DNA of 63,320 bases from NCBI GenBank assembly GCA_944386785.1, contig CALXCM010000004.1:1-63320 (forward strand), written 5' to 3'. The first letter of the stretch is position 1. Each line of letters starts with the position of its first letter. Source of the stretch: an uncultured Clostridia bacterium. GTDB taxonomy: Bacteria; Bacillota; Clostridia; TANB77; CAG-508. The notes under the pieces were generated by a model that did no database searches, was not told where the DNA came from, and saw nothing but the letters and a program-made list of their open reading frames with translations. The position numbers and the translations under genes were made by a program. This document shows positions 36,771 through 45,690 of this stretch, piece after piece.

Positions 36771-37620
36771 TTACAACTCTAATATTTTTTGAGGGTCTAT
36801 TACTCTTTCTTGTACTCTTATTTCAAAATGCAAGTGTGGTCCTGTCGAATTTCCGGTAGAACCAACTTCTGCAATTTCTTGTCCTTGTTTTACAATATCT
36901 CCTTGTTTTACGTATAAATTGTTACAATGTGCATATATTATGCTTATTTCTCCTATTTGAATTTTTAAGTGTTTTCCATAATCTCCTTCTTCTGAAGATA
37001 AAACAACTTCTCCATCTGTTGATGATAAAATCTTTGTTCCTAAATTTGCTGCAATGTCTGTTCCGGTATGGTTTTTAGGGACTGTTCCTGTTGCTTCTTC
37101 TCTTCTTCCAAAAGGAGAACTAATTACTCCTTCTATTGGCTTTATGTATGTTGTAGTTTCTTTTGCAAGTTTTATATCTTGTTCTTCTTGTGTTAATACA
37201 GTACCTTCTTCTTGAGAAGTATTTGTGTTTTCTACACTAGTATTATTTTGAGTCTCTTCTTTATTTTCTGTTCCTTCTTCTACTTCTTCTGCACCACCTA
37301 TGCCATTTTGATTATTTGTAAAATATGATTTTATATTTTCATAAATTTTATTAAAATCTATGTCATATGAAAGCACATTATTTACTCCGAGTTATAAAGT
37401 CTTTTGAAAAAACATATTCTCCATTTTGAATTGTATAAATTGTTAAATATATTAAACCGCAAATTATAATTTGAATTATCATTTTTTTTAATAATTTAAT
37501 ATCTTTCTTTTCTTTATTTAAATTAATTGTTTGAACTTTATCTAATTTATTTCCATTTCTTCTTTCATAAATTTCTTCAGCTCGTCTTATTCTTTCTTCT
37601 ACTGATATTGTCTTTTCCAT
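36771..37620 (-). CDS. spoIVFA: SpoIVFA-like M23 (LytM) membrane protein, CGG +1 site
   Basis: The N-terminal half (residues 1-80) has one transmembrane helix (KMIIQIIICGLIYLTIYTI). Residues about 160-282 form an M23/LytM domain with SSPFGRREEATG, HTGTDIAAN and GPHLHFEIR, so the zinc-ligand pattern looks intact. SpoIVFA anchors and inhibits SpoIVFB in the outer forespore membrane. The transmembrane and LytM parts lie in different frames joined at CGG 37387-37389; unshifted reading gives an 80-residue fragment. With the shift the protein is 282 residues, typical for SpoIVFA. The start ATG at 37620 uses an AAGAGGTG site that lies within the terminator stem of the preceding gene. Confidence 0.87.
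37387..37389 (-). other. In-frame CGG, apparent +1 frameshift site (spoIVFA)
   Basis: The minus strand reads TTT ATA ACT C GGA GTA AAT AAT. Zero-frame gives CGG AGT AAA TAA; skipping C gives FITGVNNVLSYD and an open frame to the LytM domain. Confidence 0.85.
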
Positions 37621-37673
37621 AAAAAAACACCTCTTCCTTAGTTCTTTCTAAACTATATGTTAGGAATTGGTGT
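37621..37673 (-). terminator. Terminator whose stem contains the spoIVFA ribosome-binding site
   Basis: On the minus strand ACACC with TTCCT pairs with AGGAA and GGTGT (37627-37637 with 37662-37673), followed by six T (37621-37626) and then the spoIVFA ATG. The 3' arm includes the GAGGTG Shine-Dalgarno sequence. It may terminate the 37683-38030 gene and also control spoIVFA translation. Confidence 0.6.
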
Positions 37674-37682
37674 TTTATTCTT

Positions 37683-38030
37683 TTATATTATTAATATTAT
37701 TGATTCAAAAATAACTATTACACTAGTTAAAATTGAATAAAATTTTAATTTTTTATATTTTTTTGTCATTTTATTTTTTGAATTCATTTCTTCTTTTGCA
37801 TTATTTTCTTCTACTTTATATGAATATTCATTTATTAACATTTCCGCTTCTTTTACTAAATAGTCTTTTTCTTCATTCTTTTTTGATTTTTTATCTATTT
37901 CTTTGTTATAGTCAAATGTTTTAGTTTTTCTTATTTTTCTATTATCCTTTAAAATCACTATTGCTTCTTCTACAATATTTGATGGAAAATTTTTTAGCAC
38001 AACCATATTTTTTAAGTTTGTATCTTTCAT
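37683..38030 (-). CDS. Unknown small protein with C-terminal transmembrane helix
   Basis: I do not recognise this 115-residue protein. It has a Lys/Glu-rich soluble part, with ILKDNRKIRKTKTFDYNKE and EEKDYLVKEAEMLINEY, and one hydrophobic helix at the C-terminus (YSILTSVIVIFESIILII), so it could be tail-anchored. It follows the radical SAM gene and precedes spoIVFA. GAGGG lies before ATG 38030, next to a hairpin (38043-38087) whose arm ends at this site, so translation may depend on that structure. Confidence 0.6.
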   Translation of the reverse strand: MKDTNLKNMVVLKNFPSNIVEEAIVILKDNRKIRKTKTFDYNKEIDKKSKKNEEKDYLVKEAEMLINEYSYKVEENNAKEEMNSKNKMTKKYKKLKFYSILTSVIVIFESIILII

Positions 38031-38042
38031 TTGTTACCCTCC

Positions 38043-38087
38043 CTTGGAAAAGCCTTTTATATATTTTTTCCACTTTTTCCAAGGTTA
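38043..38087 (-). repeat. Inverted repeat next to a ribosome-binding site
   Basis: CCTTGGAAAA (from 38043) pairs with TTTTCCAAGG (to about 38087). On the minus strand its 3' arm runs directly into GAGGG and the ATG at 38030. There is no T-run after it, so it is not an obvious terminator. Confidence 0.5.
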
Positions 38088-38097
38088 TACATATATT

Positions 38098-38799
38098 TTA
38101 ATCTCCTACTCCAAAATCAGTATTTTCTATTAATATGTCTATTTTGTTGTTTTCTTTATATATTGGGTAAAGTTCTTTTAAAAATCTTTTCTTTAGATTT
38201 TCATCTTGTGGCATTATATCTGGCATTTCTTTATATAGATTGACACAAATTCTTTCAAAATTTTCTAATCCTATTTCTATGTCTTTTTTTACTTGCTCGA
38301 AAGTTTGTCCTTTTATACCAACTAACAAATTAATTTCATCAAATGTTTCTTTTAGTTCTTCTAAGCTTGGTTTTCCAAACCCTTTATTTAGTATATTTTC
38401 TCTAAAGTTTTCGTCAAATGTTTCTATTCCACCTTTTACTTTAAGGTCTATTTTTAAATCTTTACATTCTTTCTTGAATTCTTTTATTTTATTTTTATAC
38501 ATATAGTGACTCTCAATTATTAGTCTTTTAATATTTTTCTCTTTGCAAGTTTTTAATAATTCATTTTTACTTTTTTCATTTAGTTCAAAAATACTACCAG
38601 AGTTTATAGCTTCTAATACTTGAAATTCTCCAGTTACATTATCTAAAACTTCCTTATTTATTTTATATTGCTCATCATTATCTTTTGTTCTATCTAAATA
38701 GTAGTTACAAAATTTACATTTTTGCCATTTGCATCCACTTCCAATTAATAAAACAATTTCTCTTTTGTCTTTATCTAATATTCTTGAATATCTATCCAT
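38098..38799 (-). CDS. Radical SAM-like protein with a C-x4-C-x2-C motif
   Basis: Near residue 23 the sequence GSGCKWQKCKFCNYY has cysteines spaced as C-x4-C-x2-C, a known variant of the radical SAM CxxxCxxC cluster motif. Later segments match the barrel: SIFELNEKSKNELL, RLIIESHYM, VKGGIETFDENFRE and LLVGIKGQTFEQVKKDI. The IETFDE...RE and GLPGQT-like features are typical of Elp3/TIGR01210-type radical SAM proteins. The substrate is not known. Length is 233 residues, short for the fold. It is the last gene of a three-gene minus-strand run that starts at 40723. Confidence 0.78.
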   Translation of the reverse strand: MDRYSRILDKDKREIVLLIGSGCKWQKCKFCNYYLDRTKDNDEQYKINKEVLDNVTGEFQVLEAINSGSIFELNEKSKNELLKTCKEKNIKRLIIESHYMYKNKIKEFKKECKDLKIDLKVKGGIETFDENFRENILNKGFGKPSLEELKETFDEINLLVGIKGQTFEQVKKDIEIGLENFERICVNLYKEMPDIMPQDENLKKRFLKELYPIYKENNKIDILIENTDFGVGD

Positions 38800-38814
38800 T
38801 TTGTTGCTCCTTTT

Positions 38815-39486
38815 TTAAAAAAATGTAATTGTTTTTAAGATTTCTGCATTTTCCATAAATACTTTATATGGGTTTTTAATAACTGTCATATTTATTTTGC
38901 TTTCATCTTTTTTGATATATTTAAATTTGCTTAGTTTTATTACATAATAGTTATCTTGATTTTCTTTATTGCATTTAAACTCATTATATGTCATTGAATA
39001 AGAGTCCAAATTTTCATAACTAGTTTTTACTTCTAAATATATATGTTCATTTGTTTTTAATATAATTTCTATATCACAGCCATGTCCTACTGATAGGTCT
39101 TCTTTTAATATATCATAATTTATGTTATAGAAAATAATGTTTTTTATGTCTTTTTTATTTATATTTAATGTTTCAAGTAATTTGCTTTTTTCTAAACATA
39201 AATTTTTATATACATATTTTTCTCCTTCTATTCCTAGTTTTGATTTTGATAAGTCTGTTAGTTCTACTTTATTTTTTGTTTTTGTTTTTTTATTTACATT
39301 TTCTTTTTTCCTAGCAAGTTCTTTTTTCTCATAATTTCCTATTTTACAATTTCCTTCTATTTTTTCTGGAACCTCAAGCTTTTCAATCTCCTCTTCTGTT
39401 TTCAATGTTTTTTCTAACTCTTTATATATATTTATTTCTTTTGTTTCTTCACTAGGTTCATCTGTTAGAATAAAGTCAAACTCCAT
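38815..39486 (-). CDS. Unknown protein with a nuclease-like (DUF3883/PD-(D/E)xK-type) C-terminal domain
   Basis: Residues about 95-220 contain KSKLGIEGEKYVYKNL, then GHGCDIEIILKTNEHIYLEVKTS. A GxD...IYLEVKT pattern is the usual signature of DUF3883 and related PD-(D/E)xK nuclease-like folds, found in restriction-like and repair systems. The first 90 residues are acidic then basic low-complexity sequence. It starts at the ATG at 39486; a TTG at 39495 is possible. It lies 35 bases after the unknown gene at 39521 and 16 before the radical SAM gene. A nuclease role is inference from one motif. Confidence 0.6.
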   Translation of the reverse strand: MEFDFILTDEPSEETKEINIYKELEKTLKTEEEIEKLEVPEKIEGNCKIGNYEKKELARKKENVNKKTKTKNKVELTDLSKSKLGIEGEKYVYKNLCLEKSKLLETLNINKKDIKNIIFYNINYDILKEDLSVGHGCDIEIILKTNEHIYLEVKTSYENLDSYSMTYNEFKCNKENQDNYYVIKLSKFKYIKKDESKINMTVIKNPYKVFMENAEILKTITFF

Positions 39487-39520
39487 AATTTGCAATTTTC
39501 CTAGTTTTTTTAGTAAATAT

Positions 39521-40723
39521 TTAAAGTCTATTACTTCTTGATTGTCTTGTTTTTTCTAAAGAAAGTTTTTCATAATCACTTTTTTCGTAGTTTGTAAATT
39601 TCCAAAATTCTTTTAATAAATATACTTCGTCTGGCTCCATAAAGTCTAAAATAAAATCTATACATTTTTCAAAATCAATTAAATTTTTAAAAGAGTCTAT
39701 GTATTTTATTGCTTGTTCATCTTTATATGTTTGTAATACTACTTCTTTTCTAAATTCTTCATCAGTCTTCTCATCTGATGCAATCATTGCTCTTATTCTT
39801 ATATTCCAACCATTGTTTTTTCTTCCTATATATGTCGAATCTACTCCATAAAGTTTTGCTATTTCTGATATATGTTTTTTCTCTAAAACATACATTATAT
39901 ATTCATCTTCTTTTGTTAATGTGTTAATATCTAAAACACCATTTTTTTCATATAAAGCTTTTTTCTTTTCATATACTTTCATTGTTGGAATATTTTCTAG
40001 TTTGTATTTTATTCTGTTTTGCTTTACTGTTTTTAAGTATTTTTCAAACTCTTTACATATTTCTACTTTTTGTTTATCATCTTTTTCATTTAAATATTTT
40101 TCTATTAGATTTTCTATAGTTTCATCAGAACTAATATATCTTACATATTCTATTAATTCATTTAACTCTAGCAATCTTTCTTCAAAAAAGTATCCTATTT
40201 TTGCAATATATAGTTCTAATAGCTTTTCCATCCACACATCATTTCTATTTGAAACCAAGTGTTTTTTTGCAAATCTATAATAGTCCATAACACCTGCATA
40301 ATTTGTTACTTTTATTTTTTCGTCAACATCTACTTCTTTTTTTGAGTCATAAACTAAATATCCATAGTTTGCAATATAGTAATCTAATTCTCCTTTAGAT
40401 TGTTTTCTTTTTTCAAATTGGCATAAACTCCAAAACAGTATTTGTCCACAATCATGTTTATTGTTATATTCATGAACTTTGTCAAATATTTTATCTATTG
40501 TTTTTAATCTTTCATCAACCAAAAAGCAATATGCTTCTTTTCTTTGCTTTTTATCTTCTTTTCCCCAAAAGCCTTCTCCCCAAACATATGCTTTTTCTAT
40601 TTTTAAGCCTGTTACTTTTTCTAAATCTTTTTTTATTTTCACTACTTCTTTTTCTTTTTCATATGTTTTTGGTGTTTTAAATATCCCACAATATTTTAAT
40701 AGTTTTCCGTCCAATTTTTCCAT
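39521..40723 (-). CDS. Unknown 400-residue protein with an HTH-like segment
   Basis: I do not recognise this protein. It is rich in Lys, Glu and aromatic residues and has no signal peptide or transmembrane helix. Around residue 310 the segment YVLEKKHISEIAKLYGVDSTYIGRK looks like a helix-turn-helix, followed by WNIRIRAMIASDEK. The start is ATG 40721-40723 with AAAAGGATG upstream; in-frame codons up to 40825 lack such a site. It leads a run with the nuclease-like and radical SAM genes, so the three may act together. The AT-rich codon use matches the rest of the window. Confidence 0.65.
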   Translation of the reverse strand: MEKLDGKLLKYCGIFKTPKTYEKEKEVVKIKKDLEKVTGLKIEKAYVWGEGFWGKEDKKQRKEAYCFLVDERLKTIDKIFDKVHEYNNKHDCGQILFWSLCQFEKRKQSKGELDYYIANYGYLVYDSKKEVDVDEKIKVTNYAGVMDYYRFAKKHLVSNRNDVWMEKLLELYIAKIGYFFEERLLELNELIEYVRYISSDETIENLIEKYLNEKDDKQKVEICKEFEKYLKTVKQNRIKYKLENIPTMKVYEKKKALYEKNGVLDINTLTKEDEYIMYVLEKKHISEIAKLYGVDSTYIGRKNNGWNIRIRAMIASDEKTDEEFRKEVVLQTYKDEQAIKYIDSFKNLIDFEKCIDFILDFMEPDEVYLLKEFWKFTNYEKSDYEKLSLEKTRQSRSNRL

Positions 40724-40841
40724 TTTTTCACATCCTTTTGGTCTATATATTTTACTACATTTTAAGGCTTTTTTCAAGGTTTTAAAATCATAAAAATGTA
40801 CCATGAAATTTGGTACATTTTTCATATAATCTTTAATTATT

Positions 40842-41708
40842 TTATCTTACTTCTTTCATATATACATCATAAAGTTTTCCTGCCCATTGTTCATAAGTTG
40901 CATATTGTCCATCTGTTCCTTTTGCAGAATACATATATCTTGCCATTTCATAAACACCATCATTACAAATTTCTGCCATTTCTGATATTGATGATGTAGG
41001 GCCTGCATCTCTTAGTTTTTTAGCATATTCATCATATATTTGTTGATATCCTCTTGTAGAAGTATTATTTGTAATTCTACTACTTGAATTGTTAGAGCTT
41101 CCTAAATTTTCAGTGTTGCTATTATAGTTATTATTTACATTACTGTTTCCAGTATTAGAACTATTATTACTAAAGTTATGTCCACTGTTAGTAAGATTAC
41201 TTGTTTGCTCTTTGAGCCATATTGCTTTTAATGTAATATCTGTTGTTACATAATTATCTGCATATCTATTAAATAAGAACTTTTCACCATTATAACTCCA
41301 ACCATCAAACACATACCCATCTTTAATTGGTTCTGCAGGCTCAACAAGCCATGTTTCCATATTTACAATCATTGGCTCTACATAACTTCCTCCATCACTA
41401 TTAAAAGTTATTATATGTGTTGTTCTTGCTCTTTCTAACTGTTCTTGAAGCATCTGCGCTCTTTTATTTGAAAAATTTATAAAGCTTATAGTTGAAAATA
41501 TACAAATAATTACCCCAATAATTGCCCATAGTTTTTTATATTCTTTTTTAAATAATGATATAACTGCACAAACAAATCCTATAAGACTTATAATTATTCC
41601 AAATCCTATTTGTTCATCATTATATATAGGTGCACTACTTATAAAAATAAAGCCTACTCCTGCTAAAAGCAAAGATATTATTGGTAATAGTTTTTTTCTT
41701 TCGTTCAT
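40842..41708 (-). CDS. Membrane protein with an InlB_B-type repeat
   Basis: Residues 1-85 hold three transmembrane helices (IISLLLAGVGFIFI, FGIIISLIGFVCAVISLF, LWAIIGVIICIFSTISF). Residues about 105-170 form an InlB_B (Flg_new) repeat: ITFNSDGGSYVEPM, IVNMETWLVEPAEPIKDGY, VFDGWSYNGEKF and TTDITLKAIW, a small beta domain common on Gram-positive surface proteins. A Ser/Asn-rich linker and a helical C-terminus follow. The role is unknown. The ATG at 41708 has AAAGGGGAT upstream. Confidence 0.75.
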   Translation of the reverse strand: MNERKKLLPIISLLLAGVGFIFISSAPIYNDEQIGFGIIISLIGFVCAVISLFKKEYKKLWAIIGVIICIFSTISFINFSNKRAQMLQEQLERARTTHIITFNSDGGSYVEPMIVNMETWLVEPAEPIKDGYVFDGWSYNGEKFLFNRYADNYVTTDITLKAIWLKEQTSNLTNSGHNFSNNSSNTGNSNVNNNYNSNTENLGSSNNSSSRITNNTSTRGYQQIYDEYAKKLRDAGPTSSISEMAEICNDGVYEMARYMYSAKGTDGQYATYEQWAGKLYDVYMKEVR

Positions 41709-41789
41709 AAATATCCCCTTTTCTTTGTGTCATAAATCCTTTTAACACATTTTTATATTATCAAAAACTTTTATAAAAATCAATAGTAT

Positions 41790-41817
41790 AAAAAAAATAG
41801 TTAGCTTAAAAACTAAC
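41790..41817 (-). terminator. Terminator after spo0A
   Basis: GTTAG (41800-41804) and CTAAC (41813-41817) form a short stem followed by an eight-base T-run on the minus strand. Confidence 0.65.
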
Positions 41818-41829
41818 CATTTTTTTATT

Positions 41830-42657
41830 TTATGCACTTTTTAATTCTAGTCTCAATTTATCTGCTATCATTGCTATAAATTCACTATTTGTAGGTTTTC
41901 CTTTGCTTGCTGATATTGTATATCCAAAAATACTTTCTACTGCCTTTTGCTCTCCTCTTCCCCATGCTACTTCTATTGCATGACGGATTGCTCTTTCTAC
42001 TCTTGATGGAGTTGTGTTATATTTACTTGCAATTTTAGGATATAGACTTTTTGTTATTTGATTTATTACATCTATATCATTTACAACCATCATTATTGCT
42101 TCTCTTAAATATTGATATCCTTTTATATGTGCTGGAACTCCTACTTCATGTATTACATTTGTAACTAATGCTTCTAAGTTATCCTCTTTACTTGCTTTTG
42201 ATGAAGAAATATCTATATATTGTGGTTTTGATTGCCCTAAGTAAAAATTTTGCATAGATGCTATTTCTTGTGTTGGTTTAAAGTTTTTGATTTCTCTTAT
42301 TCTTTTCATTAAAAGTTCAATATCAAATGGTTTTACAACATAATACTCTGCTCCTAAAGCAATTGCTTTTTGAGTTATTTTATCTTGTCCTACTGCTGAT
42401 AGCATTATACACATTGGTCTTTTTTCTTTTTTCATGCTATTTATTTTTTCTAAAACTCCTAACCCATCTAAATGAGGCATAATTACATCTAATAAAACTA
42501 CATCTGGATTAGTATCATTTATTATATCTATTGCTTCATTTCCGTCTTTTGCCATACCTAACACTTGCATGTCTTCTTGTGAATTAATATATGCAGATAA
42601 TGTATGGCTAAAATCTTGATTATCATCTGCTATTAATACATTAATTTTGTTTTCCAT
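41830..42657 (-). CDS. spo0A: Sporulation master regulator Spo0A
   Basis: Spo0A is the response regulator that starts sporulation. The receiver domain has the acidic pair (IADDNQDF), phospho-acceptor Asp ([17 protein letters not shown]) and Lys (YYVVKPFD). The C-terminal effector domain is diagnostic: [49 protein letters not shown] and [24 protein letters not shown]. Length is 275 residues. The ATG at 42657 has AGGAGG upstream, and a perfect palindrome lies 17 bases before the start. spo0A normally follows spoIVB, which is not present here. This gene is the best evidence that the organism can form endospores. Confidence 0.97.
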   Translation of the reverse strand: MENKINVLIADDNQDFSHTLSAYINSQEDMQVLGMAKDGNEAIDIINDTNPDVVLLDVIMPHLDGLGVLEKINSMKKEKRPMCIMLSAVGQDKITQKAIALGAEYYVVKPFDIELLMKRIREIKNFKPTQEIASMQNFYLGQSKPQYIDISSSKASKEDNLEALVTNVIHEVGVPAHIKGYQYLREAIMMVVNDIDVINQITKSLYPKIASKYNTTPSRVERAIRHAIEVAWGRGEQKAVESIFGYTISASKGKPTNSEFIAMIADKLRLELKSA

Positions 42658-42673
42658 TTAAAAAAACCTCCTA

Positions 42674-42706
42674 AATTCAAATTGTAAATTTTTTACAATT
42701 TGAATT
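42674..42706. promoter_or_regulatory. Perfect 15-bp palindrome in the spo0A leader
   Basis: AATTCAAATTGTAAA (42674-42688) pairs with TTTACAATTTGAATT (42692-42706) around a 3-base loop, just before the spo0A ribosome-binding site. It has no T-run, so it is more likely an operator or leader hairpin than a terminator. Confidence 0.65.
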
Positions 42707-42777
42707 ATATTATGAGGTTACAATTTTTGCAATATTTTGCTGGGATTTTCTTCCATGTTTTTACAAAATCGCTTTTT

Positions 42778-43410
42778 TTATATACTTTTCTTTATATATT
42801 TTTTACTTAATTTTTTAATATCTATCAAATTTAATCTTTTATTTTCAAAATCTTTGTAAAATTCTTTGTTTTTTTCTTCTTCTATCTCTATTTTACAAAA
42901 CACATTCTCTTTATATTCGATAGATAATATGTTTATTTTATTATTTTTGCAATAATGTTTAAAACTATCAAGGTCACTATATAGCATACTTACTTCTACC
43001 TCTTCACCAAGTACCATTTCTTCTTTTAAAGCGCTATTTATTGCTTCTTGCAAAGAATCTGAATATGCTCTAACTAGGCCTCCTGTTCCTAATAGTATTC
43101 CACCAAAATATCTAGTAACTACTATTAAAACATTTGCCAAATTTCCTTTTTGTAATATTTTTAGCATTGGTGCTCCTGCTGTACCTGATGGTTCTCCATC
43201 ATCACTTGCTCTTTCTACTATGCTATTTTCATTAATTATCCTATATGCAAAACAATTATGTTTTGCATCAAAATACTTTTTTCTTACTTCTTTCAAAATT
43301 TTTTCCGCTTCTTCAATTGTTGACACATAGTATAAATTGGCGATAAATTTCGACCTTTTTACTGTTATTTCTACTTTTGTTTTTTCTGTTATTGTATAAA
43401 AACTATTCAT
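42778..43410 (-). CDS. IMPACT/YigZ-family protein
   Basis: This 210-residue protein has the N-terminal UPF0029 domain: KVEITVKRSKFIANL, KHNCFAYR, ERASDDGEPSGTAGAPML, VVVTRYFGGILLGTGGLVRAY. The C-terminal half is a DUF1949-like ferredoxin fold. Family members are linked to control of translation or proline peptides, but the bacterial function is not settled. The ATG at 43410 has AAAGGAG upstream and follows the flavoprotein gene by 16 bases. Confidence 0.9.
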   Translation of the reverse strand: MNSFYTITEKTKVEITVKRSKFIANLYYVSTIEEAEKILKEVRKKYFDAKHNCFAYRIINENSIVERASDDGEPSGTAGAPMLKILQKGNLANVLIVVTRYFGGILLGTGGLVRAYSDSLQEAINSALKEEMVLGEEVEVSMLYSDLDSFKHYCKNNKINILSIEYKENVFCKIEIEEEKNKEFYKDFENKRLNLIDIKKLSKKYIKKSI

Positions 43411-43426
43411 ATTTCTCCTTTTTATT

Positions 43427-44683
43427 TTAATGTAATCCTGCTACATACCCTGTTGAATATGCTATTTGTAAGTTAAATCCTCCTGTGTAACTATCTACAT
43501 CTATTATTTCTCCTGCAAAAAATAGTCCATTTACTAATTTTGATTCCATAGTTTTTGGATTTATTTGTTTTGTATCTATTCCTCCATTTGTAATTATTGC
43601 TTCTTCTATAGGTCTAAAATCTCTTATTTCTAAAGTAAATGATTTTAATAATTCTACTAGTTTTTTTCTTTCTTCTTTTGTTATTTCATTTACTTTTTTT
43701 AATGGATTGATATTACTTTTTTTGATTACAACTGGAATTAATTTTTGTGGTAATAATTTATCTAAAGAGTTTTTAAATTGTTTATTTTTAAATTCATCAA
43801 AATCTCTTAAAATTCTTGCATCCAATTTTTCTTCAGATAAAGCAGGTTTAAAGTCTATTTTTAAAATTATCTTTTTGCTTTTTAATTTTTCTTCTATATT
43901 TTTATATCTACATAAATGTGCAGAACTACTTAAAATTATTGGTCCAGATATTCCAAAATGAGTAAATATCATTTCTCCAAAGTCTTCATATATCTCTTTA
44001 TTTTTTTCTAAATCTGCTATTTTTATTTTCACATTTTTTAAAGATAGTCCTTGCAAGCTTTTACATATATCATTATTATATGTCTCTAGTGGCACTAATG
44101 AAGGTCTTATTTTAACTATTTTATGTCCTAGTTTTTCTGCCATATCATATCCATCTCCAGTAGACCCAGTAAGAGGATATGATTTTCCTCCTGTTGCTAA
44201 TACTACTTTATCTGCAAAAAATTCTTTTTTATCTGTTTTTATACCAATTACTTTTATTTTATCATTTTCTCTTTTTACTAAAATTTCTTTTACTTTTGTA
44301 TTATATTCAATTTTTATTTTTAAGTCTTTTATTTCTTCTTCAAAACATTTAAGTACATCTATTGATTTATCTGTTACCGGAAAAATTCTGTTTCCTCTTT
44401 CTTCTTTTACTTTTAATCCATGTTTTTTTAAAAAGTCTATTATGTCTAAATTTGTAAATTGTTCAAAAGAACTATATAAAAATCTACCATTTGTCGGTGT
44501 GTTTTTTATAAATTCATCCATACTTAAAGAAGATGTAATATTACATCTTCCTTTTCCTGTGATTAAAAGTTTTCTTCCTAGAGATTCTTTTTTCTCTAAT
44601 AGAATAACTTCATCTCCTTGTTTTTTTGCAGTTATTGCAGCCATCATGCCAGATGGTCCTCCACCTATTACTATTGTTTTCAT
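43427..44683 (-). CDS. HI0933-type FAD-dependent oxidoreductase
   Basis: This 418-residue flavoprotein starts with the FAD dinucleotide motif VIGGGPSGMMAAI and has LLEKKESLGRKLLITGKGRCNIT, LATGGKSYP.TGSTGDGYDMA and the C-terminal GLFFAGEIIDVDSYTGGFNLQIAYSTGYVAG, all typical of the HI0933/YhiN family. Its substrate is not known. It overlaps the stop of the upstream H1-tail gene by an ATG-TAA overlap (TAATG), so they are co-translated. Confidence 0.92.
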   Translation of the reverse strand: MKTIVIGGGPSGMMAAITAKKQGDEVILLEKKESLGRKLLITGKGRCNITSSLSMDEFIKNTPTNGRFLYSSFEQFTNLDIIDFLKKHGLKVKEERGNRIFPVTDKSIDVLKCFEEEIKDLKIKIEYNTKVKEILVKRENDKIKVIGIKTDKKEFFADKVVLATGGKSYPLTGSTGDGYDMAEKLGHKIVKIRPSLVPLETYNNDICKSLQGLSLKNVKIKIADLEKNKEIYEDFGEMIFTHFGISGPIILSSSAHLCRYKNIEEKLKSKKIILKIDFKPALSEEKLDARILRDFDEFKNKQFKNSLDKLLPQKLIPVVIKKSNINPLKKVNEITKEERKKLVELLKSFTLEIRDFRPIEEAIITNGGIDTKQINPKTMESKLVNGLFFAGEIIDVDSYTGGFNLQIAYSTGYVAGLH

Positions 44684-45660
44684 TATTTTACCTTCTTTTT
44701 AGTTCCAGTCTTTTTTGTAGATGTCTTTGTTCCTGTTTTTGATTTTGATGCTGTCTTTTTTGTAGCTGTTTTTTTAGGTCCTGCTGTTTCTTTTTTCTTA
44801 GCTGATGTTTTTGTAGTTGTTTTAGTTTCTTTTGATTTAGCTGCTGTTTTTTTCGTTGTTCCTTTTTTTGTAGTAGTTTTCTTTTTTGCTACCTTTTTTG
44901 GCTCTTCTTGTGGCTCGTCACCATTTAAATATCCTATATCATTTGCTTTTGCTTCTCTCATATATATATCTAAACTATCTTCTTTAGGTTCTTCTTGTTT
45001 TTTCTTTTCGACTTTTTTAGTCTTTTTAGTAGAAGTTTCTGGTTTCATATTATCATACATATCATCAAAGAAAAATTCAACTCCATCCATTGGATCTTTA
45101 TTATCATTTTTTTGTTTTTCTTCTTGTTCTTCTATTTGCAATGGTTTTTCAAAGTCAAGTTCACTATCTTCTTTGATATAGTCATAATTGTCTTCTAAGT
45201 CTTCTTCTCCATTTAAGTATGGTAATTGTTTTCCTTTTTCTTCTAAGTCTTCTTCAAAATCAAAATTTTCTTCTTGATTTTCGTCTTTATTTTCTATATC
45301 TGATACTTCTTTTTCATTTTCAGATATATCTTCACTATTTTCGTCACCTAAAGGTAGTTCAAAGTCTTCTTCCTTACTGTAATCTAAATTATCATTACTA
45401 TCTACATCTTGGAAATCAGTTTGCTCATTATATTCCTCTTTTTTTGGTTCTTCATCAATTTCTTTTAATATGTCTCTATATTCGTCATGTGATTTTCTGA
45501 TTTCTTGATGTCTTCCTTTCATTTCTTTTTTAGCTTTTTTTGCAGCCTCTTTTCTTTCTTTTTCCATTCTTCTTTCTTCTGCTCTTCTGTTACTTCCTGA
45601 TAGGATTAATAACAAAGTGATTAGCACTATGAAAACTAATAAAATTATTACAACAACCAT
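44683..45660 (-). CDS. Membrane-anchored protein with histone-H1-like tail
   Basis: This 325-residue protein has an N-terminal transmembrane helix (VVVIILLVFIVLITLLLIL), an Arg/Lys/Glu-rich stretch, a long acidic middle region (about residues 70-200) and a C-terminal basic tail of about 90 residues made of Lys, Thr, Ala and Ser repeats (KKTATKKTASKSK and similar). The tail resembles eukaryotic H1 and bacterial Hc1-like proteins, suggesting DNA or polyanion binding. The acidic and basic halves may fold back on each other. I do not recognise the family. It is followed directly by the HI0933 flavoprotein. Confidence 0.6.
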   Translation of the reverse strand: MVVVIILLVFIVLITLLLILSGSNRRAEERRMEKERKEAAKKAKKEMKGRHQEIRKSHDEYRDILKEIDEEPKKEEYNEQTDFQDVDSNDNLDYSKEEDFELPLGDENSEDISENEKEVSDIENKDENQEENFDFEEDLEEKGKQLPYLNGEEDLEDNYDYIKEDSELDFEKPLQIEEQEEKQKNDNKDPMDGVEFFFDDMYDNMKPETSTKKTKKVEKKKQEEPKEDSLDIYMREAKANDIGYLNGDEPQEEPKKVAKKKTTTKKGTTKKTAAKSKETKTTTKTSAKKKETAGPKKTATKKTASKSKTGTKTSTKKTGTKKKVK

Positions 45661-45690
45661 TTTTCTCTTCCTCTCTTTTTTACTTTTGTT

